A DNA stretch of 64,000 nucleotides. Source: Nemertoderma westbladi. Taxonomy: Eukaryota > Xenacoelomorpha > Nemertodermatida > Nemertodermatidae. Both the position numbers and the translations under genes were made by a program. Under the pieces are notes generated by a model. It had not been told where the DNA came from, did not search any database, and saw nothing but the letters and a program-made list of their open reading frames with translations. The DNA is taken from assembly GCA_032718475.1 (NCBI GenBank), contig JAUCBJ010008532.1:17608-81607 (forward strand), read 5' to 3'. Below are positions 55,872-64,000 of this stretch, piece by piece. Position 1 is the first letter of the stretch. The number at the start of each line of letters is the position of its first letter.

Positions 55872-57448
55872 CCCTATTAGTACCGGGCTATAAAATGTTG
55901 TACAAATACCAAATGTTGTACAAATAGAGGGTGGGGGGGTCATATTGACCCCCCCACCCTCTAAAATCTACAAATATTTACGAAAACGTCTGATATTTTG
56001 TTTGTACGTAAGTATCACTTGTCTGGATCCGACCGAAAAAAATCAATTTCGAAAAAATGTACTGGGGTGGTTATATTTCAGCACCAAAATTACAAGTAGT
56101 GCACAATTTTCACAAAATTTGAAAGTTACATTTTCGGCTAATTATTTTTCAATACAGGTTTTCTGGGGTGCAAAATACATTGGAAAATATTTAAAAATGA
56201 TATGATTACTATAAATGGCTGTTTAGTCCTCTCTGCGTAGGAAAAAAATGAAAAAAACAAGTAACCAGCACTTTTCAGTTAGAACACAAAATTTTTAATT
56301 CACTTATACGACGCTATAAATTCGCATTTTCAGGTTTTCGAGGGCGCTGATTCTAATGGAATACATTTCTAATATGCCAGATCATTGCTACTTGTATTTT
56401 TCGGCGTAATTTGGCAAATTTTGGTGCTAGCACCAAATTTCGTACCCATCACCAAAAAGTACAAGTTTGCGATGTCCAGTGCTGTTTTTATTGATTCCAT
56501 CGGATTCAGAACCCTCATAAACCCGTATAACGCAAGAAACATGGTGATACTATCTACTTATCAATTTGCATATTTTCCAAAATTTGGTGCTGGCACCAAA
56601 TTTTCACCCACCGGCGAAAAATACAAGTTTGAGAACTCTTATGAAATTTTTACTGATTCCATTGAATTCAGAACCATCTCAAACCCGTATAACGCAAGAA
56701 ACAAGGTGACACAATCAATTGATATATTTGATGGTTTTCAAAATTTGGTGCTAGCACCACATTTTGCACCCACATCCGAAAAATACAAGTTTGAGATGTC
56801 TAGTTCAATAATTATATTTTCTATTGAATTCAGAACAGCCATAAACCTCTAAAACGCAAGAAATAAATTGTCACAAGCAATTTTATCTATTGAATGGATT
56901 TTCAAAACTTCGTGCTAGCACCAAAATTTGCACACAGCACCGAAAAATACAAGTTTGATACGCTTGGTGCAACTCGTATATATTTCATCGAATCCAGAAC
57001 CCCAAAAAACCCCAATTGCGTAAAAAACAAGTTTCAAACAATCAATTTACAAAATTGACTTATTTCAAAATTTGGTGCTGGCACCAAAATTTGGCACCCA
57101 TCGAAAAAAACAAGTTTGGAATTTCTAAATCAATTTATATGAATTCCATCCAATTTCTAACACCAAAAAACAGGTGTAAATCAAAAATAGAGATGTTACA
57201 ATTCATATTTAATGAAATGTAATTTTCAAAAAACGTCTCAAAAAAAGTCCCAAAAGTAGGGTTAAAAAATGGTGCTATAACTCGAAAAGTACCCAATATT
57301 TTTGAAAACGGTTTTCACTACCATGAAGACAATAGATTTTTAGGAAAAGTCATAAAATTTCAGATTCCCAACTGCGTTTGTTTCAGAATTATAATAAAAC
57401 AAACCACGGGGGGGGTCATATTGATCCCCCCCCCCGGGTTTAATAGGG
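55872..57448 (-). mobile_element. piggyBac-like TTAA element, copy 2
   Basis: 1577 bp between TTAA (55868-55871) and a decayed TTAG (57449-57452). Ends CCCTATTAGTACCGGG and CCCGGGTTTAATAGGG. Both subterminal GGGGTCA-ATA-TGACCCC hairpins are present (the right one reads TTGATCCCC, changed). Inside are six diverged ~165-bp units centred on TTGGTGCTAGCACCAA. A plus-strand frame (56385-56852, 155 codons) spans three units and encodes a repeated KYKFE...SIEFRT...NPYNARNK pattern. Orientation opposite to copies 1 and 3. No transposase. Confidence 0.88.
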
Positions 57449-57963
57449 TTAGGGTAAAGTACGGATTCGTACGAAATGGTATTTTTTAATTTATGATTTC
57501 AATTCTAAAATTTAGCGAATTGTGCTAAATTGTAATTGTAAGTGCTAAATTGCTAAATGTACGGTGTTGAGTTGATGTTTAGGATAAAGCTGTATTATTA
57601 AGCTTAAATAAAAATATAAGACGAATTGCTGCATTGCTAATTTTTTACAGTGTGGTTTGTGTGGTAAAGTATGGGACATTGCTAGGTAAAGTACGGGACC
57701 TGTACGAATTTTATGGTCAAAATGGTCTCTTACACTTAACCTAACAGTAATTTCTGGATAATTAGTGATAATAAAGTGCAACTAAGTATTTCCAACCAAG
57801 ATATGGATACAAAATGTGGGGCGGCCCACAAATTGACCCGAAGTCTTAGCATATGGGTGCCCTTAGGAGTTGTGTAAGGTCTTATTGCTCAGATAATAGA
57901 TTTACGTTCTTGTAATCAAAGCCATCAGATGTATAGGCCAAAGTCTGAAACTTCTACAGAAGC
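57449..57963. other. Intergenic with GTAAAGTAYGGGAC motifs
   Basis: Three such motifs or near matches (57454, 57662, 57684). The frame at 57545-57781 is unsupported. Confidence 0.5.
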
Positions 57964-59905
57964 ACTACTACTACTACTAGGATCGGCATGCTGCATTGCA
58001 GCTGCATTTTTAAGAATGCTGTGCTGGCTTGTCAACAAAATTGCACCGCCACAACTCCCTATCACCCATGACGTTTGCTAGATCATCCGCATCTTCAAGG
58101 CCAGTGTCCTTTAAGATGCGTCTCAAGAAAGTCATGGGCTGTCCACCATGCTTATTCACTCCATGAGGCTGCCAAAGTACAAGATTATGCACTGGCTGGT
58201 CCTCACGGCGAAAGCAATGTCCTGCAAAGCGGAGGCGATTTTGTTCTAGTGTCAAGCTTGGGGGAACCAATGAGACACCTCCATTGTTATATAGTGTCTG
58301 GTTGGAGATGTGTGCATTGTACTTGACACAATGAACCCGGCGTAGCATTCTTGTGAATGTGCCATCCAGAGATTTGGTGTCCTCAGCAGTTAGAGCCCAG
58401 CATGGACTCCCGTAGGTGGAGTACTGGAACTACTGCTGTTCTAAATAATCGGACCTTAAGTTTCCGATTAATTCTCGGTGACTTCCAAATCCTGGAAAGC
58501 CTATTCAAGGCTGCCCATGCCTTTCCCTTACGTATTCGAAGGTCCTCACCTGACTTCCGGATCCATGATCCCAGGTAACAGAAGTCGTCCACATGCTCAA
58601 GCATACCATCCTTTGAGCTTATGCTCATCTGATCAGAGACTTGCTGAGGACTTTCAAAGTTAACTGTCAAAATTTTGGTCTTTCTGGAGTTAATAAAAAG
58701 ACCAACACTAGAAGCAGCATGTTCTAATGAGCTGAGGAGCCGTTGGGCTCCCTCTAATGATTCTGAGAGTACTCCTAAGTCATCAGCAAAGTCTAGATCA
58801 GTTAGGTACTTGGCAGGATTTCCTCGACTTCTGGAGCCAGTAGGTGGAGTTATCATCACCCCATCATCATTATGATGATCTAAGGACATGCGTAGAACAT
58901 AGTCAACCACAATAATGAACAAGAATGGTGCAAGTGTGTCTCCTTGGAGGACGCCCCATAACACTTCAAATGGTTCTGTGTCACCGTCAACAGTAGACAC
59001 AAATGTTGTCGAACCATCGTATACTGATCTTATTGCTGCAATAATTTCATCAGGAATCCCATATAATGAAAGTATGCTGAACATACGTGAGCGAGAGACT
59101 GAATCAAAGGCCTTGAAGAAGTCAACAAAGATGACAGCCAGATGCCTGTCTTTCTTTTTTGATAATTCTTCAATTATCCTCCTAAGTGCCAAAATGGGCT
59201 CCATGGTACCACGACCTTTACGAAACCCATTCTGATTTCCACGGAGCAGTCTCTCAATGGGATCCCTGATGCGATTTAATAGAATCCTATTATATAGCTT
59301 TGCAGCAATCGAGATCAATGAGATTCCCCGAAAAGAACCATGGAGTGTTAGGTTGCCCTTCTTGGGAACTGGCACCAACTTATTTGTTTTCATTTCTTGT
59401 GGGACTCTTGTTGTTCGGTACATGTCTACTATGATGGTATAGATGAGCTTTAAACACTCAGGTATTTTAAAGACCTCAGGGGGAACACCATCTACTCCAC
59501 TGGCACGATTGGTCTTAATGCTCTTTGCAGCAGCCTTCACTTCTGCAAAGGAGATATCGCCAATGGGAATATCTGGGAGTACAGACTCAGACACTTTTAC
59601 TTCTATAAATTTATCAGGCAATACCCTGTCATTATTGAGGAGCTTTTCAAAGTGGGCTTTCCAACCATTGAGGCGATCGGCTGGTGATTCAGCCTTAACC
59701 TTGGTGGTTGGTTGGCTTTTCCGCCCAGTAAGCAAGTTGATCGATTTCCATGCCTGGGATGATTGCCTGCTGTCGTCAGCATCATTGATGGCATCAACCT
59801 GTTGGTTTATTAGCTCCTGTAGATTAACAGAGTACTGCCTGTTCATTGGCTGTTGCAACAGAGAGGACCAGTCATGTCGCGGCAAGGCAGATTTAGTTGT
59901 TTCTT
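57964..59905 (-). pseudogene. 5'-truncated non-LTR retrotransposon (LINE) reverse transcriptase
   Basis: Minus-strand frame 59885-58383 encodes a reverse transcriptase: SGVDGVPPEV (~133), QNGFRKGRGT (~217), FVDFFKAFDSV (~251), GVLQGDTLAPFLF (~307) and LDFADDLGVL (~366) with the catalytic F-A-D-D. A frameshift near 58440 leads to the thumb/C-terminus (DGTFTRMLRRVHC..., frame 58348-58010). The 3' end is a (TAG)n microsatellite tail on the minus strand (57979-57964), as in RTE-like LINEs. The apurinic endonuclease is absent and the left flank resumes a repeat at about 59906, so it was truncated on insertion. One frameshift makes it inactive. Clade (RTE, CR1 or L2) not settled. Confidence 0.9.
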
Positions 59906-60171
59906 AAGATGACGCAACACAAACATGCTTTGCATTCCACTGGGTGATTGGGCTTAGTTAGACTACTTCTCTGTGTATAAATTAAAAATTTCACTATTTT
60001 TTGGTAAAGTATGGGACTTCACATGCATAAACCCAAGGATTTCTTGACTGAGGAATGATTCTCAGTTCAAATATAGACTCCTATTCTTACGGCCGACTAT
60101 GACCTTAGAGTATTATAACACTCATGGCTTCACATATTACATTAATACAGTGCACTAATATAATCGCCATT
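59906..60171. other. Dispersed repeat flank shared with 61.8 kb
   Basis: GATGACGCAACACAAACATG through CACTGGGTGATT and AAAAATTTC-CTATTTT recurs directly at about 61818-61925 with few changes. It brackets TTAA element copy 3. Confidence 0.7.
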
Positions 60172-60175
60172 TTAA

Positions 60176-61737
60176 CCCTATTAAACCCGGGGGGGGGGGG
60201 GGGGTCAATATGACCCCCCCCCCGTGGTTTTTTTATTATAATTCTGAAACAAACGCAGTTGGGAATCTGAAATTTATGACTTTTCCTAAAAATCTATTGT
60301 CTTCCTAGTAGTGAAAACCGTTTTCAAAAATATTGGGTACTTTTCGAGTTATAGCACCATTTTTTAACCCTACTTTTGGCACTTTTTTTGAGACGTTTTT
60401 TGAAAATTACATTTCATTAAATATGAATTGTAACATCTCTATTTTCGATTTACACCTGTTTTTTGGTGTTAGAAATTGGATGGAATTCATATAAATTGAT
60501 TTAGAAATTTCAAACTTGTTTTTTTCGGTGGGTGCCAAATTTTGGTGCCAGCACCAAATTTTGAAATATGTCAATTTTGTAAATTGATTGTTTGAAACTT
60601 GTTTTTTTACGCAATTGGGGTTTTTTGGGGTTCTGGATTCGATAAAATATATACGAGTTGCACCAAGCGTATCAAACTTGTATTTTTTCGGTGCTGTGTG
60701 CAAATTTTGGTGCTAGCACGAAATTTTGAAAATCCATTCAATAGATAAAATTGCTTGTGACAATTTATTTCTTGCGTTTTAGAGGTTTATGGCTGTTCTG
60801 AATTCAATGGCATATATAATTATCGAACTAGACATCTCAAACTTGTATTTTTCGGATGTGGGTGCAAAATGTGGTGCTAGCACCAAATTTTGAAAACCAT
60901 CAAATAAATCAATTGATTGTGTCACCTTGTTTCTTGCGTTATAGGGGTTTGTGATGGTTCTGAATTCAATGGAATCAGCAAAAATTTCATAAGAGTTCTC
61001 AAACTTGTATTTTTCGCCGGTGGGTGAAAATTGTTGTGCCAGCAACAAATTTTGGAAAATATGCAAATTGATCAGTAGATAGTATCACCTTGTTTCTTGC
61101 GTTATACGGGTTTATGAGGGTCCTGAATCCGATGGAATCAATAAAAACAGCACTGGACATCGCAAACTTGTACTTTTTGGTGATGGGTACGAAATTTGGT
61201 GCTAGCATCAAAATTTGCCAAATTACGCCGAAAAATACAAGTAGCAATGATCTGGCATATTATAAATGTATTCCATTAGAATCAGGGCCCTCGAAAACCT
61301 GAAAATGTGAATTTATAGCATCGTATAAGTGAATTAAAAATTTTGTGTTCTAACTGAAAAGTGCTGGTTACTTGTTTTTTTCATTTTTTTCCTACGCAGA
61401 GAGGACTAAACAGCCATTTATAGTAATCATATCATTTTTAAATATTTTCCAATGTATTTTGCGCCCCAGAAAACCTGTATTGAAAAATAATTAGGCGAAA
61501 ATGTAACTTTCAAATTTTGTGAAAATTGTGCACTACTTGTAATTTTGGTGCTGCAATATAACCACCCCAGTACATTTTTTCGAAAATTTTTTTTTTCGGT
61601 CGGATCCTGACAAGTGATACCTACGTACAAACAAAAAATCAGACGTTTTCGTAAATATTTGTAGATTTTAGAGGGGGGGGTCAATATGACCCCCTCCCGG
61701 TATTTGTACAACATTTTATAGCCCGGTACTAATAGGG
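60176..61737 (+). mobile_element. piggyBac-like TTAA element, copy 3 (best preserved)
   Basis: 1562 bp between perfect TTAA duplications (60172-60175 and 61738-61741). Inverted ends CCCTATTA(A/G). Subterminal hairpins GGGGTCA-ATA-TGACCCC at both ends. The interior has about five ~165-bp units with GGTGC-CA/TA-GCACC palindromes near 60545, 60714, 60880, 61042 and 61205, plus a variant near 61550. Minus-strand frames at 60407-60703, 60779-61066 and 60999-61247 encode the same repeated ~55-residue pattern as copy 2. TTAA target plus CCC-starting ends are the piggyBac hallmark. No transposase, so mobilised in trans if at all. Confidence 0.9.
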
Positions 61738-61741
61738 TTAA

Positions 61742-62480
61742 TGGTAAAGTAAGGGACAATTTTCAATTGGCCGCCATGATATTTCTGAAGGAGTGAAGAT
61801 GAAACTAATTGTTTTATACGATGACGCAACACAAACGTGCTTTGCATTCCACTGGGTGATTAGGCTGAGTTACATCTCTGTGAGTAAACTAAAAATTTCC
61901 CTATTTTAGCTAAAGTATGGGACATCACAAGATTAACTTTATCGATTTCATTACAGAGGAACGAAACACTGGTGAAATTAAATAAAACCAAAAAAATTCG
62001 AAAATGGGTTTGTTTTTCATTTGGTACATGCTCAGAAATGTTAATTTATAGGTCATAGGAAGGAAGTGCCTACAGGAAACGAAACTTTTGCACACTTTTA
62101 TTCACATTTTGTGCAGAACATGTGCATAATTTGTAATTTGACTATTTTTGAGAAACCACCTGTGTTGATACAATTTTTAGCACTGAATTCATAAAGTACG
62201 ATAAATTTCGACCTAAAATAAGTATAAATTAAAAGCTACATCTCCTTTTTCGAAATTAGTGGGGAGGTTGACCTTTTCATGGAATGAGCCATATTATGAT
62301 AAATGTTAAATTATTGTAATAATAATTACATCCTGCCACCAATTCAAAAATCCCTCTTTATTATATTACGAGGGTTCTATGTGATTAGGTCCTCCTAATA
62401 ACATGTTATTAAGGAGAGATACGCACAAAACACAGGTTAGTAAAATACACATAGTTTATTTAAAGCTACCATTAGATATG
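61742..62480. other. Unassigned interval
   Basis: Contains two GTAAAGTA-GGGAC motifs (61743, 61909) and the repeat shared with 59.9 kb. No gene. Confidence 0.5.
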
Positions 62481-62499
62481 AGCAAAATGAATTTTATTT

Positions 62500-63090
62500 A
62501 ATCGGTGTTGTTATGACAAAAAGCGATAACGAAATCGTACTCCGGTTCATGTATACGTGTTTAGGGCAGGTACAGTATGATGTACAGTAAACGAAGTGTT
62601 AAAAAGGGGGGGTTAGAAGAAAGGCGATAACGTAGGCCATACTCAGAGTAAAAGGTATTATTAATATTAGGGTTAATGTGTTATGACAAAAGGCAATAAC
62701 GAAGTAGTACTCAGAGAAAAGGTAATTAATAATATTGGAGTTAATGTGTTACGACAAAAGGCAATAACGAAGTCGTAAAATAACCCAGTCCCAGGATGGT
62801 AAGACACAGTCACACAGAGTAAAAGGTATTAATAATATTGGGGTTAATCTGTTACGACAAAAGGCAATAACGAAGTCGTACTCCTGTGTGGGGTTGGGAC
62901 AGGTATGATGTGCAGTACACGAAGTATTAAATAGGGTATTAAATAAAAATAATCGTTATATCGTGCACAAATACAAATATCCCAGTGCCAGGATGATAAA
63001 GCACCGCGTACAACGTATTAGTGTTATAGTGTTAATAGTGTTATTTGGGTTTATATAGCATGTTAAGACAAAAGTTAATAATGAAATCGT
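62500..63090 (+). repeat. Diverged tandem repeats (GACAAAAGGCAATAACGAAG)
   Basis: About five units with TTA(T/C)GACAAAA(A/G)GC(A/G)ATAACGAA(G/A)TCGTAC, preceded in several by GAGTAAAAGGTATTAATAAT. The spacing is irregular, between about 60 and 200 bp. Confidence 0.75.
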
Positions 63091-63193
63091 AGGACAAATA
63101 TTGAAGATTTATTTCGTGCACAAATACAAAAGTACAATAAAATTACTAATCCTCAGGATGGTAAAGTCCATGGGAGGCCTTATATTAATTATA

Positions 63194-63600
63194 TTAAATC
63201 GCTGGTTGGCATATATTTAGAGGTGGGTTATGTAGCTTAATAAGGTTAGCTTCGGCTGCCAGTAGTGCGACAGTTTGTATGTACTGATCGCACAGATTCG
63301 GAAGGATTGCATCCCACACCCGAAAAGATGCCGAGCGAGTAGGATATCGCCATGAGTCTTTCCATCGTTTGCTCTTTTGGGGTATGTTTAATCGTGTTTT
63401 GATGTCCGTTAATGCGTTCATGCAACCTTTGTATGGTTTTCCCAATATAGAAACTGTCCATGTGGATAGCACACCAAGCGGTATAAAGGATATGGTGTGA
63501 TTTGCAAGTAAATGAGCCAGAAATATTAGTTCCCCATGGAGTGCGGGGACGATTGGTAATGTGTTTGCATGTTAGGCATCCTGGAGATTTACATGGGTTG
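63194..63600 (-). pseudogene. Penelope-like element, GIY-YIG endonuclease end (frameshifted)
   Basis: On the minus strand CKSPGCLTCKHI, GSFTCKSHHILYTAWC and FYIGKTIQRLHERINGH form the Cys-containing lead-in and GIY-YIG core (Y-I-G, then Arg and His). A frameshift near 63410 moves the rest to another frame (DIKTRLNIPQ...LIKLHNPPLNICQP). The frame reads on to 63677 through an unrelated 17-bp repeat. A different lineage from the copy at 1.9-2.3 kb (the Cys spacing and flanks differ). RT absent. Confidence 0.75.
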
Positions 63601-63604
63601 TTAC

Positions 63605-63755
63605 GGTGTCGTCGCGTTACGGCTAATGTCGCGTTACGGCTAATTTTTTGAGAGATTAGCCGTAACGCGACTTTCAAAGTCGCGGTACGGCTACTCTAAA
63701 ACGGCTACTCTAAAAGTCGCGTTACGGCTAATTGTCGCGTTACGGCTAATCTATT
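63605..63755. repeat. 17-bp GTCGCGTTACGGCTAAT repeats, one inverted
   Basis: GTCGCGTTACGGCTAAT occurs four times (about 63609, 63626, 63717 and 63734), with one reverse copy ATTAGCCGTAACGCGAC at 63655-63671 and diverged GCGGTACGGCTA / AACGGCTACTCTAAAA units between them. The inverted copy could form a hairpin with its neighbours. Confidence 0.85.
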
Positions 63756-64000
63756 GTCTTGGTTTTACATAGGGAATCATTATCAATATTATTCTATGGT
63801 GTTTACGTACAGGTGAGGTCCGAAAAATGTAATGTAATAATGTTTTACAGCATGGGAGTCTCCGGGGGTGGATTTTACCATCTTTCATAAACTGTATGTT
63901 CTTCGACAACCTCACATTCAATATTTTAATATAATATTGTATTCTGTGGTATTCTTAGTCACAGCCTCAAGCACAGGTACGGATTACAGCCAATAATAGC
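63756..64000. other. Window end, no feature seen
   Basis: AT-rich sequence without a recognisable gene. Confidence 0.5.

Overview
The window is nuclear DNA from an animal. It is AT-rich, has almost no open coding space, and is dominated by eukaryotic transposable elements. Two host genes can be recognised: the last two exons of a Wnt gene and an intronless rhodopsin-type GPCR. The mixture of BEL/Pao, Copia and Gypsy LTR elements, Penelope-like elements, an RTE/CR1-type LINE, a SWIM-domain MULE and many inverted-repeat elements, with frequent TACCGGTA and TAGGCCTA octamers, fits a marine invertebrate, perhaps a non-vertebrate deuterostome such as an echinoderm. That assignment is a guess from style and not a phylogenetic result.

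Layout. 0-5.7 kb: a tRNA-derived SINE, a decayed Penelope-like GIY-YIG fragment and two opposed arrays of an 18-bp minisatellite. 5.7-6.7 kb: terminal Wnt exons on the minus strand with a poly(A) signal. 6.7-17.1 kb: two ~835-bp LTR-like direct repeats enclosing a 1389-codon open BEL/Pao Gag-protease frame whose reverse transcriptase, most of RNase H and integrase are missing, plus a frameshifted zinc-knuckle relic of unknown origin. 17.0-22.1 kb: an unrecognised minus-strand gene, apparently split by a ~4-kb hAT-like insertion with an 8-bp target duplication. 22.6-30.6 kb: Gypsy and MULE relics, small inverted-repeat elements and minisatellites.

31.0-33.3 kb: a foldback element whose two arms are arrays of CCAAT-box repeats flanking an ORF with the N-terminal part of an integrase-like transposase. 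35.1-37.1 kb: a TA-flanked element with CCCAGCAAA termini. 39.4-40.6 kb: the GPCR. 41-52.7 kb: a large inverted duplication studded with RFX X-box-like palindromes. Inside it a TTAA-flanked piggyBac-like element is interrupted by a complete, apparently young Copia element (identical 159-bp LTRs by eye, 5-bp TSD, intact 1469-codon polyprotein). 53-62 kb: a solo LTR, two more near-complete copies and further fragments of the TTAA element, and a 5'-truncated LINE. 62.4-64 kb: tandem repeats and a second Penelope-like fragment.

The best candidates for something undescribed are: (a) the TTAA/CCCTATTA element family, built of ~165-bp units each centred on a GGTGC-GCACC palindrome and keeping a repeated reading frame open; (b) the CCAAT-array foldback; (c) the X-box-rich inverted arms; (d) the orphan genes at 14.5-15.8 and 17.0-22.1 kb; and (e) the Gag-protease-only BEL element, whose LTR lies 33 bp from a Wnt splice acceptor. 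No prokaryotic operons, CRISPR arrays or rRNA genes were seen.
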